A DNA stretch of 61,212 nt, taken from the NCBI GenBank assembly GCA_024400505.1, contig JAKSMP010000007.1, forward strand, positions 1 to 61,212, in the 5' to 3' direction. Both the position numbers and the translations under genes were made by a program. This document shows, in pieces, positions 10,373 through 18,021 of this stretch (positions within the stretch are counted from its first letter, which is position 1; every line of letters starts with the position of its first letter). The notes below the pieces were generated by a model. It was not told the DNA's origin and made no database searches. It worked only from the letters and a program-made list of their open reading frames with translations. This stretch comes from Bacteroidales bacterium (GTDB taxonomy: Bacteria > Bacteroidota > Bacteroidia > Bacteroidales > P3).

Positions 10373-10525
10373 CTACCGTTTGTTCAATATCACCAATGCG
10401 GCTATCACGCCTGGCACCCAACCGCACCCTGTAAGTATTAAAGTAATAAGTATCGAACCACACCCCTTATCCAACACAGCCAATGGAGGGAAAATTACTG
10501 CTAATATAACTCTAGATATTGACAT
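10373..10525 (-). CDS. Pmp3/YqaE family small membrane protein
   Basis: A 50-residue peptide starting at the ATG at 10523-10525. It has two hydrophobic segments (about 5-18 and 24-47) with the hallmarks of the Pmp3/YqaE/UPF0057 family: V-I-L-A-V-I-F-P-P-L-A-V near the start, a KGCG turn at 20-23, and CGWVPGVIAALVIL near the end. Family members are stress-associated plasma-membrane proteolipids in bacteria, yeast and plants. The gene is convergent with tyrS and downstream of the small exported protein gene but separated from it by a terminator. The exact role is unknown. Confidence 0.82.
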   Translation of the reverse strand: MSISRVILAVIFPPLAVLDKGCGSILITLILTGCGWVPGVIAALVILNKR

Positions 10526-10590
10526 AATCTTGTTTTTCTTTGATAACGGAATAAGTCACAAAATATTGTAGCAACAGCATACTATCTGCC

Positions 10591-10630
10591 ACAAAAAAAG
10601 AGCGCGTCGGCTTGCAGCCGACGCGCTCTC
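10591..10630 (-). terminator. Strong terminator of the small exported protein gene
   Basis: A perfect 13-bp stem, GAGCGCGTCGGCT with AGCCGACGCGCTC, has a 3-base loop and is followed on the minus strand by seven T. It lies 25 bp downstream of the exported protein gene on the minus strand. Confidence 0.9.
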
Positions 10631-10653
10631 CTTATTGCCATAAAGCTGGCTGT

Positions 10654-11136
10654 TTATTCCACATCCAGCACTTCAATCATCTTTCCGTTGGTCTCAAATG
10701 AGAGCTGCTTCATTTCAGACTCTTTCTTCCAGAAAAGGAAACCTTTCATCTTGGCAATGCGAGCCTGATAGGTCATCTTACCCTTGAGGTTGCGGATATA
10801 GAGGCAGGTCACCTTGTGCTTGGGATACTGCGAAGCCACAGTGTCCATGATAGCATGAGGATAATACTGAGACTCGATATAATAACGTGTTTCAGAAGTC
10901 TTGGGGGTGAAACGGATTGCCTGCAGATCACCATCAGGGGTGTTGAAGGTGGCCATATAAGCACTGCTGTCCAGTGTCATAGTCCACACCACATTCAGTG
11001 CATCACTGGCCTGGCCTTGGAAATCCTTTACATAGCGAGCGGGCACATCAGCCTCTTTCACAGTTTTCTCTTTCTGAGCAAATACCATCGACTGACCCAT
11101 CACAATGAGTGCTACGAGAACAAGTATCTTTTTCAT
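10654..11136 (-). CDS. Small exported protein, PepSY-like (tentative)
   Basis: A 160-residue protein. The ATG at 11134-11136 is chosen because it opens directly into a signal peptide (about 1-21, ending VFA-Q). The mature part (about 140 residues) has alternating short beta strands, with repeated patterns such as P.RYVKDFQG and YPKHKV. This resembles the PepSY-like putative beta-lactamase-inhibitor fold common in exported Bacteroidota proteins. The gene stands alone between its own promoter and terminator. The fold assignment is by eye only; the function is unknown. Confidence 0.6.
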   Translation of the reverse strand: MKKILVLVALIVMGQSMVFAQKEKTVKEADVPARYVKDFQGQASDALNVVWTMTLDSSAYMATFNTPDGDLQAIRFTPKTSETRYYIESQYYPHAIMDTVASQYPKHKVTCLYIRNLKGKMTYQARIAKMKGFLFWKKESEMKQLSFETNGKMIEVLDVE

Positions 11137-11178
11137 ATTATGCATTTTAAATATTATTATTATCAAACTTTCAATCTA

Positions 11179-11207
11179 CAAAGATACAAAAAAATTTGCA
11201 AAACAAA
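11179..11207 (-). promoter_or_regulatory. Promoter of the small exported protein gene
   Basis: On the minus strand TTTG (complement of 11204-11207) lies 17 bp before TATCTTTG (complement of 11179-11186), a good match to the Bacteroidota -33/-7 pair. It is about 43 bp ahead of the ATG at 11136. Confidence 0.7.
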
Positions 11208-11230
11208 AAATCAATTATCTTTGTCTTTAT

Positions 11231-12709
11231 TTATCTGCGTTTCAACTTGGCCATTATCATATCGCGCTCACACCACAGCGCCACTGCCACATACGTCATC
11301 AGCAGCACCGTATTCAACGCCAATTCCCAGCCCAGGCTTTCTGGTTTCAGCCAAACCGACACACCATACAATCCCAGTGCCAAGGCGAAATAGCCCAATA
11401 TCGTACCCAGCTGGTAAGGCACGGGGCTTTTCTTCCTGCCCACAAAATAACTCAGCAGCATACACACGCCATAGCCCGTGAAACCGCCCCAGGCGCAGGC
11501 CATATAGCCATACTTGGGCACAAAGGCGAAATTCACCGCCAGCAGTGCGGCACAACCTATGGCCGAGAAAATTGCGCCCCACCAAGTCTGCCCGTTCAGC
11601 TTATACCAGAACGACAAATTGAAATAAATGCTCATAAAAATTTCAGCCATCATCACAATCGGCACCACACGCAACCCCTCCCAGTAGCTGGCCGAAATAA
11701 TGTGCTTCAGCACATCCATATAAGCCATCACCGTCAGGAACGCCAGCAGCGCAAACATCACAAAATACTTCATCACCATCGCCTGCGTATCCTTGCTATT
11801 CTTGTCGCGTATGCCGCCAAACACAATCGGCTCATACGCATAGCGGAACGCCTGCGTGATCATGGCCATAATCATCGCAATCTTGGTGCATGCGCCATAG
11901 ATTCCTAGCTGCACATCGCCGTTGGCCGAAGGATCAATAAAATAATAGCAAATCTTATCGGCCACCTGGTTCAATATGCCGGCAATGCCAAATAGCAGCA
12001 GCGGCCAGGTATATTTCAGCATCTCCTTCAGCAGGCTCCAATCCATCCCGTGCTTCACCTTGCGCAGCTCGGGCAGGAATCCCAGCGTCACCAAAGCCGT
12101 GCATATCAAGTTCATCACAAATATATAGCCCACCAGCGCATTTTCGTCATACCAGCCAAACGCACCCGGATGCCCCGACACATAAGCCGGAATACCCAAG
12201 AACACCAGCAGGTTGAGTCCAATATTCAAAAAGATAAACAGCAGTTTCAGAAAAGCAAACTTCCAGGCCCTGCCCTCATACCGCAGCAAGGCAAACAAGA
12301 TGGCCTGCACCGCATCTATCGCCACCACTGTGCCCATCACCCGCAGATACTCCGGATGCCCCGGGCACCCCAGCACATTCGACATCGGCACGCCAAACAG
12401 CATCACCAGCCCCACAAAGAGCGCGGCCACAACTCCCACCGACAGAAACGCCGTCGAGAACACCTTGTCCGCACGCTCCTTATACTTGTTGGCAAAATAA
12501 AAGAACGTGGTCTCCATGCCAAAAATCAGTATCACCAGCATCAGCGCCGTCAACGAATACACACGGGTCACCATGCCATATCCGCCCGAAGCGGCGGCTA
12601 TCTTGTAGGTATATAGCGGCACCAGCATATAGTTCAGGAATCGGCCCACAATGCTGCTCATGCCGTATATCATTGTATCAGAGAAAATTCTCTTTAACGA
12701 ATTAGCCAT
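11231..12709 (-). CDS. Polysaccharide/lipid-linked oligosaccharide flippase (MATE-like MOP superfamily)
   Basis: A 492-residue, very hydrophobic protein with about 12-14 membrane segments across its length. The opening (SLKRIFSDTMIYGMSSIVGRF) and the Tyr-Lys-x-Ala and Gly-Tyr-Gly-Met pattern match Wzx-type polysaccharide biosynthesis proteins of Bacteroidota. Such proteins flip undecaprenyl-linked glycans across the inner membrane. A polyprenyl-phosphate sugar transferase lies about 6 kb away on the other strand, consistent with a nearby glycan theme, but no complete polysaccharide locus is present. It starts at an ATG at 12709. Confidence 0.85.
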   Translation of the reverse strand: MANSLKRIFSDTMIYGMSSIVGRFLNYMLVPLYTYKIAAASGGYGMVTRVYSLTALMLVILIFGMETTFFYFANKYKERADKVFSTAFLSVGVVAALFVGLVMLFGVPMSNVLGCPGHPEYLRVMGTVVAIDAVQAILFALLRYEGRAWKFAFLKLLFIFLNIGLNLLVFLGIPAYVSGHPGAFGWYDENALVGYIFVMNLICTALVTLGFLPELRKVKHGMDWSLLKEMLKYTWPLLLFGIAGILNQVADKICYYFIDPSANGDVQLGIYGACTKIAMIMAMITQAFRYAYEPIVFGGIRDKNSKDTQAMVMKYFVMFALLAFLTVMAYMDVLKHIISASYWEGLRVVPIVMMAEIFMSIYFNLSFWYKLNGQTWWGAIFSAIGCAALLAVNFAFVPKYGYMACAWGGFTGYGVCMLLSYFVGRKKSPVPYQLGTILGYFALALGLYGVSVWLKPESLGWELALNTVLLMTYVAVALWCERDMIMAKLKRR

Positions 12710-12796
12710 TTTCTTTCAACTATTAATAATTATTAATAACGCTCTATCAATAGATATATTGCTATCCCACCCAAGAAATAACTCAATTTTTTTTCC

Positions 12797-12804
12797 TATC
12801 TTTG
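12797..12804 (+). promoter_or_regulatory. -7 box TATCTTTG ahead of the GH20-like gene
   Basis: TATCTTTG follows a T-rich stretch and lies 25 bp before the ATG at 12830. It would drive the GH20-like, HydE-like and EamA genes as one unit. Confidence 0.65.
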
Positions 12805-12829
12805 CAAATTATTTATGAACAATATATTT

Positions 12830-14677
12830 ATGAAACATCTTCGGCGTATCGCCCTGGTGCTTACCTTGTTGCTACTCATATCGTCTTGCGCCAAAAGCGT
12901 ACAGATAACCGATTATTCCATCATCCCCGAGCCCACATACATGGTCCAGAAGGGGCGCACTTTCTCCCTTTCGCTCCGCACCAACGTTTGTTTTGAAAAT
13001 CTGGGGCAGAATTCCCCCACCGCCAAATACATCTCTTCCACCTTCCGCCAGATGCACATCCGCCCCAAGTTCAGCGGGTCGCAGAAACAGGGCTGCATCA
13101 CCTTCTCGCTCAACGACACCATCAACCCCGCCCTTGCCGATGAGGGCTACCTCCTCCAAGTCACCCCCTCAGGCATCTTCATCAGCGCCAACACCGAGGC
13201 AGGCATCTTCTACGCCTTCCAAACCCTCATCCAGATGCTCCCCGACGACATCACCTCCACCAACTACCGCCTCATCACCATCCCCGAATGTACCATCCTC
13301 GACTCCCCCGCCTTCCCTTGGCGTTGCAGCCATCTCGACTGCTGCAGTCATTTCTTCACCGTCAAGCAAATCAAGAACCACCTCGACCTCATGGCCGCCT
13401 ACAAACTCAACAAATTCCATTGGCATCTGGCCGATGACCACGGCTGGCGCATCGAGGTGGAGAGCCATCCCCTCCTCAACGACATAGCCTCCTGGCGCGT
13501 GGATCGCACCACACAGCCCTGGGGCAAAGCCGCTCCCGCCCAGCCGGGCGAAACACCCACCTATGGCGGCTTCTACACCCGCTCCCAAATCTCCGAAATT
13601 GTGGAATACGCCGCCCAGCGCCATATCGAAGTCATCCCCGAAATCGACCTCCCCAGCCATGCCAGCGCCATCCTTGCCGCCTATCCCGAGCTCTCCTGCG
13701 ATGGTGGCACCTATTCCGTGGCCCTCGGTCCCCTCTTCCCCACCCCCTCCCTCTGCCTGGGCAATCCCCAAACCATCCAGTTCATCGACAACATCCTCGA
13801 TGAGATGTGCCAACTCTTCCCATCCGAATACATCCACCTAGGTTTCTTCGAAGACTCCACCGACGCGTGGTCCACCTGCCCCCGCTGCCAGGCCCTCGCC
13901 CATCAGCAGGGGCTCAAATCCACCCAGTCGCTCACCAACTGGCTCCTCACCCACATCGAAGAGTACCTTGCCCGCCACGGCAAACGCATCGCCGGTTGGG
14001 ACGACATACTCGACAACGACAACCTCTCCACCACCGCCCTCGTCACCGCCTCCTCTGGCACAGGCTATATCCACTACTCCACCCTCCACGGCAACCCCAC
14101 CATCGACGCCAGCTCATCCCTCGCCCTCGACTATTATCAAACCGACTCAACCCACATGCCCGCCGCTGCGCCCCGTTTCCTCACCCTCAGCCAGCTCTAC
14201 AACTACACCCCCCTCTCCCACAACCTCTCGTCCGACCTCCAGCACCACCTCCTCGGGGCCGAGGCCACCCTCCACACCGGCTACATCACCTCCTACGACC
14301 AAGCCCAGTATCAGCTCCTCCCCCGCCTCTGCGCCTTCGCCGAGTGCCTCTGGACACCCGCCGACCATAAAAACTGGGAGCACTTCCGCCGCAAAATCGA
14401 GCACCACAAGCTCCGCCTCACCGACCTCGGCTACCACATCTGCCCCGGCAACTTCAAGCCCCAGCTCATCGCCGAGCGGCAAGGCACCGAAGTCATCGCC
14501 ACCCTCACCCTCGAGGTGGCCGACACCTATCTTTATTATACCACCGACGGCACCGACCCCACCACCGACTCCCCCCTCTACCTCGAACCCCTCCGCCTTC
14601 CCGTCGGCACCGAGATCCGCACCCTCACGCTCTATCACGGCCAACCCCAAGAACGCATCTACACCTTCCATCTATGA
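12830..14677 (+). CDS. GH20-like (beta-N-acetylhexosaminidase family) lipoprotein with altered active site
   Basis: A 615-residue protein. The ATG at 12830 gives a lipoprotein signal with lipobox Cys20 (LISSC). A GH20b-like N-terminal domain (about 25-155) precedes a TIM barrel containing FHWHLADDHGWR, VIPEIDLPSHA and a GWDDIL segment. A chitobiase-type C-terminal domain (about 550-615) has YYTTDGTDPT. The usual HxGGDE motif reads H336-L-G-F-F-E341-D, so the catalytic Asp that positions the substrate acetamido group is Phe340 while Glu341 remains. The usual LWTE reads L481-H-T-G, losing the pocket Trp and Glu. It may have changed specificity or be a sugar-binding pseudoenzyme. The stop overlaps the next start. 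Confidence 0.8.
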   Translation: MKHLRRIALVLTLLLLISSCAKSVQITDYSIIPEPTYMVQKGRTFSLSLRTNVCFENLGQNSPTAKYISSTFRQMHIRPKFSGSQKQGCITFSLNDTINPALADEGYLLQVTPSGIFISANTEAGIFYAFQTLIQMLPDDITSTNYRLITIPECTILDSPAFPWRCSHLDCCSHFFTVKQIKNHLDLMAAYKLNKFHWHLADDHGWRIEVESHPLLNDIASWRVDRTTQPWGKAAPAQPGETPTYGGFYTRSQISEIVEYAAQRHIEVIPEIDLPSHASAILAAYPELSCDGGTYSVALGPLFPTPSLCLGNPQTIQFIDNILDEMCQLFPSEYIHLGFFEDSTDAWSTCPRCQALAHQQGLKSTQSLTNWLLTHIEEYLARHGKRIAGWDDILDNDNLSTTALVTASSGTGYIHYSTLHGNPTIDASSSLALDYYQTDSTHMPAAAPRFLTLSQLYNYTPLSHNLSSDLQHHLLGAEATLHTGYITSYDQAQYQLLPRLCAFAECLWTPADHKNWEHFRRKIEHHKLRLTDLGYHICPGNFKPQLIAERQGTEVIATLTLEVADTYLYYTTDGTDPTTDSPLYLEPLRLPVGTEIRTLTLYHGQPQERIYTFHL

Positions 14678-15582
14678 TCAAACTCATCGACCACATCATC
14701 TCCTCCGGCAACCTCACCCTCGAGCAGTTCGCCGGCCTCATGGTTTCCGAAAACAAAGAGGGCATCCAATACCTCTTCTCCGTAGCGCGCAACACCACCG
14801 CCGCCAACTTTGGACGCAAGGCCTCCATGCATGCCCTGCTCCACCTGTCTAGCCACTGCTCCTTCGACTGCTCCTACTGCCCCTCCCGCCACTCCCAGCC
14901 CGACATCCAGCGCTGCCGCCTCTCCGCCGAGCAGATCCTCCAGCATTGCACCCAAGCTCAGGCCATCGGCTTCCGCCATATCCTCCTCTCTGCCGGTCCC
15001 GATGCCGCCCTCTCCGACGACTTCCTCATCCCCCTCCTTTCCAGCATCCGCCAGCAGTGCCCCCAACTCTCCGTCTCCCTCGCCCTCGGTGTCCGCTCTC
15101 GCCAAAGCTATGAGCGCCTCCGCCAGGCCGGCGTCGTGGGCTATCTCCTCCGCCATAAGACCGCCGACCCCATCCATTTCGCCAAACTCCATCCCCACGA
15201 TATCCCCTTTGAGCATTATCAGCAAGCCTACGAGCACCTTGCCCAACTCCAGTTCCAGGTGGGCAGCGGCTTCATCGTGGGCACACCCCATCAAACCCTC
15301 GAAATCCTTTATCAAGAGCTCCAGCGCATCCTCACCCTCTGTCCCCATCTGGTCAGCGTCAGCCCCCTACTCCCCCTGCCTGGCACACCGCTTGCCGACC
15401 GCCCCGGTTCCACACTCGATGCCACCCTTCGCCTGCTGGCTCTCATCCGCATACTCCATCCCCAAGTGTTACTGCCCACCTCCGCCGCCCTGCTCCGCCT
15501 CCATCCTTCGGGCCATGAGCTAGGTCTCCTGGCTGGTGCCAACATCATCTACCAACCCCTTCAGCAAAACACTATCAACTAA
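14674..15582 (+). CDS. HydE-like radical SAM protein
   Basis: A 302-residue radical SAM enzyme with an intact CxxxCxxC cluster motif at C62, C66 and C69. The layout fits the BioB/HydE/PylB group and most resembles HydE, the [FeFe]-hydrogenase H-cluster maturase: CRLSAEQIL after the cluster motif, a GSGFIVGTPHQT segment, a SPLLPLPGTPLA segment and a LLAGAN segment near the end. It is shorter than typical HydE (about 350 residues), mainly at the N-terminus. No hydF, hydG or hydrogenase gene is in the window. Its start overlaps the GH20-like stop (ATGA). A related non-hydrogenase role cannot be excluded. Confidence 0.72.
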   Translation: MIKLIDHIISSGNLTLEQFAGLMVSENKEGIQYLFSVARNTTAANFGRKASMHALLHLSSHCSFDCSYCPSRHSQPDIQRCRLSAEQILQHCTQAQAIGFRHILLSAGPDAALSDDFLIPLLSSIRQQCPQLSVSLALGVRSRQSYERLRQAGVVGYLLRHKTADPIHFAKLHPHDIPFEHYQQAYEHLAQLQFQVGSGFIVGTPHQTLEILYQELQRILTLCPHLVSVSPLLPLPGTPLADRPGSTLDATLRLLALIRILHPQVLLPTSAALLRLHPSGHELGLLAGANIIYQPLQQNTIN

Positions 15583-15584
15583 TC

Positions 15585-16475
15585 ATGAAAAAATCATTCG
15601 TATATCTTCTTCTTGCCTTCGCCGCCATCGTATGGGGCGTAAGCTTCATCCTCACCAAAGAGCTTTTCAACTCCGAGCCTCACCTCACCGTGCTCACCAT
15701 CCTCACCTTCCGCCTCATCCTGGCCACCGCCGTCACCCTCCCTTCGCTCCTCCTCATGCGCCGGCTCGAGCCCATCCGCCGCGGCGACCTCAAGTGGTTC
15801 CTCATCCTAGCCCTCCTTGAGCCCTTCATCTACAGCATCTGCGAAACCTCTGGTGTACAGCTCGTCAGCGGCAGCATGTCCTCCATCATCGTGGCCACCA
15901 TTCCCCTCTTCGTTCCCTTCGGCATGGCTGCGGCCTATAAGGAGCGCATCCGCCCCGTCACCCTCCTCGGCATCCTGCTTTCCGTCATCGGCCTTGCCGT
16001 CATGCTCCTTTTCGGCGGACAAAGCAACCTCGATGCCAATCCCGCCGGACTGGCATTCCTCTTCGGCGCAGTGCTCACCGCCGTGGTGTTCACCATCGTG
16101 CTGGTCAAGCTCGTAGGCAGCTACAAGCCCTTCACCATCACCGCCTATCAAAATTTCTTTGGCTGTATCTATTTTCTTCCCCTCATGCTCATCCTCGACG
16201 GCTCACAGCTTCCCCTCCTCTCCTATTCGCCCAAGATGATCCTCCTCTTGCTGGTGCTGGGCATCTTCTGCAGCACCCTGGCCTATGTCTTCTACAATGT
16301 GGGCGTCCAGCGTCTGGGAGCCACCGCCGCCTGCATCTTCACCAATACCATCCCCGTCTTCTCCCTCATCGCCGCCCTACTCATCGGGCAGGAGACCTTC
16401 TCCTGGTCCAAGCCCATCGGCATTGTCATTGTCATCATCGGCGTGGTCATCGCGCAGCTCAAGAGTGCCAAGTGA
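15585..16475 (+). CDS. EamA-family (DMT superfamily) transporter
   Basis: A 296-residue membrane protein with about ten membrane segments arranged as two EamA halves. The first half opens with AAIVWGVSFILTKELF and the second ends with a Gln-Glu-x-Phe-Ser-Trp then Pro-Ile-Gly-Ile motif, both family hallmarks. It lies 2 bp after the HydE-like gene and is probably co-transcribed with it. EamA proteins export small metabolites such as amino acids or nucleotides; the substrate cannot be predicted. Confidence 0.88.
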   Translation: MKKSFVYLLLAFAAIVWGVSFILTKELFNSEPHLTVLTILTFRLILATAVTLPSLLLMRRLEPIRRGDLKWFLILALLEPFIYSICETSGVQLVSGSMSSIIVATIPLFVPFGMAAAYKERIRPVTLLGILLSVIGLAVMLLFGGQSNLDANPAGLAFLFGAVLTAVVFTIVLVKLVGSYKPFTITAYQNFFGCIYFLPLMLILDGSQLPLLSYSPKMILLLLVLGIFCSTLAYVFYNVGVQRLGATAACIFTNTIPVFSLIAALLIGQETFSWSKPIGIVIVIIGVVIAQLKSAK

Positions 16476-16514
16476 CCCTAGCACATCTGCGTTCTCCCGC
16501 CAACCCTCTCGCCA

Positions 16515-17003
16515 CTAAAATTTGGCAAACTCCATCACCTCCAATCCCTTGGGGGTGCCATCAATCGTAAAGCGCACCATCGTGCTCACCTTGTGGAAAC
16601 CCTGGCTGCCAGCGGCGCCGGGGTTTATATGCAGCAAATTCATCTCCGGGTCATACATCACCTTCAATATATGGCTGTGCCCCGCCACAAATATATCCGG
16701 CTTCTCCTCCAGCAGTCGCTGCTTCACCGCGGCGGGATAGTGGCCGGGGTAGCCCCCTATGTGGGTCATCATCACCTTCAGCCCTTCGCACTCAAACACC
16801 TGCGTGGCCGGCGCCTGGTAGCGCAGGCTGTAGTTGTCAATATTGCCATACACCGCCCGCAGCGGTTTGAAATCGCTCAACGCCTCATACACCCCCGCCC
16901 CCAGGTCGCCCGCATGCCATATCTCGTCGCAATCCTTCATAAAACTAAACACCTGCACAGGCACCCTCCCGTGGGTATCCGACAAAACACCAATCTTTTT
17001 CAT
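16515..17003 (-). CDS. YfcE/MJ0936-type metallophosphoesterase
   Basis: A 162-residue calcineurin-like phosphoesterase. Metal-binding motifs appear in order: SDTHG (D9, H11), HAGDLG, YGNID, a THIGG segment and an AGHSH segment. Length and motif spacing match the YfcE/MJ0936 family of two-metal phosphodiesterases. It is convergent with the EamA gene and divergent from the lipoprotein gene. The physiological substrate of this family is not settled. Confidence 0.92.
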   Translation of the reverse strand: MKKIGVLSDTHGRVPVQVFSFMKDCDEIWHAGDLGAGVYEALSDFKPLRAVYGNIDNYSLRYQAPATQVFECEGLKVMMTHIGGYPGHYPAAVKQRLLEEKPDIFVAGHSHILKVMYDPEMNLLHINPGAAGSQGFHKVSTMVRFTIDGTPKGLEVMEFAKF

Positions 17004-17029
17004 TACAATAATTCATTAAAAATAACATG

Positions 17030-17037
17030 CAAAGATA
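17030..17037 (-). promoter_or_regulatory. -7 box for the phosphoesterase gene
   Basis: CAAAGATA on the plus strand reads TATCTTTG on the minus strand, 27 bp before the phosphoesterase ATG at 17003. The -33 element is unclear. Confidence 0.6.
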
Positions 17038-17069
17038 CTAAAAAAAACATTCACACGTTACTCTTCGGT

Positions 17070-18011
17070 ATGAATTTATCTAAACGCAATACCCTCCTTC
17101 TGCTCCTCTCAGCACTTATCATGCTGTCATTCAATTCTTGCAGAAAATTCCAAGGCGACGTCACCGTCCCCGCCTATCTCCACCTCGACCGCATCGAACT
17201 TGTTCCGCAAAGCCAAAACGCACCCTCTGCCGATGCCGGATTCTATTCCGCCAAGATCGAGAGCGTGCAACTCATCGCCTATTTTGTCGGCGACCCCGCC
17301 GAAACCGTCATCGGCGTATTCCAGCTCCCCTTCACCACCCCCGTTCTTCGCCACGGCACCATGGAATACCTCCGTGTGGTGCCCTGCGTGGTGCAAAACG
17401 GCATGGTGGGCACCCGCATCGCCTATCCCTATTACCAGTCCATCACCCTCACCGGCGTCACCCTCGCCCCCGATAGCGTCACCCACATCGGCTTCCTCGA
17501 CACCGCCACCAACCTCTACACCCTCAACGCCCACTACTTCGACCGCGACCGATTCCATGTGGTCTGCTCCGACTTCTTCGAGCCCACCTCCTTCAGCTCC
17601 AACCTCGACTCCAACGTAGTCACCATCACCAACGACCCCGACAACGCCTGCACCGGCATCGGCTATGGCCTCGTCACCATCCCCGACACCCTCACCACCA
17701 AGACCTTCTTCTTCAAAAACGAATTCTCCATTCCCAACTCCACCCTCTATCTGGAGATGGACTATCAAACCGACGTCGAAATCGACATCAACATGCTGGG
17801 ATTCCTCTATTCTGCCAACGGCAGCGCCACCGCCAAAGGTGTCATGCGCCTCAAGCCCAACCACGGCTGGAACAAAATCTATATCAACCTCAGCCGCACC
17901 TGGAGCCAGTTCAACTACAACACCCCCATCAAAGTCTTCTTCCAGGCCATCAACACCGAGGGCCACGAAGGCCATATCAAACTCGACAACGTCAAAGTAC
18001 TCTATATCTGA
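17070..18011 (+). CDS. Lipoprotein of unknown function
   Basis: A 313-residue protein. The open frame extends far upstream through the phosphoesterase gene; the ATG at 17070 is chosen because it opens straight into a lipoprotein signal (lipobox FNSC, Cys24). The mature part is rich in predicted beta strands, with Asp- and Thr-rich turns and a C-terminal HIKLDNVKV segment resembling the end of a jelly-roll or carbohydrate-binding fold. No enzyme motif is recognised. It ends 10 bp before the sugar transferase gene, so it may be part of the same envelope-glycan unit. Confidence 0.75.
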   Translation: MNLSKRNTLLLLLSALIMLSFNSCRKFQGDVTVPAYLHLDRIELVPQSQNAPSADAGFYSAKIESVQLIAYFVGDPAETVIGVFQLPFTTPVLRHGTMEYLRVVPCVVQNGMVGTRIAYPYYQSITLTGVTLAPDSVTHIGFLDTATNLYTLNAHYFDRDRFHVVCSDFFEPTSFSSNLDSNVVTITNDPDNACTGIGYGLVTIPDTLTTKTFFFKNEFSIPNSTLYLEMDYQTDVEIDINMLGFLYSANGSATAKGVMRLKPNHGWNKIYINLSRTWSQFNYNTPIKVFFQAINTEGHEGHIKLDNVKVLYI

Positions 18012-18021
18012 TTCTTCTCTG

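Noticed and set aside
10380-10571. 63-residue plus-strand frame after tyrS
   Set aside because: Antisense to the Pmp3-type gene, which has clear family motifs.
16593-17069. N-terminal extension of the lipoprotein frame through the phosphoesterase gene
   Set aside because: The extension is antisense to the phosphoesterase; the ATG at 17070 gives a clean lipoprotein signal.
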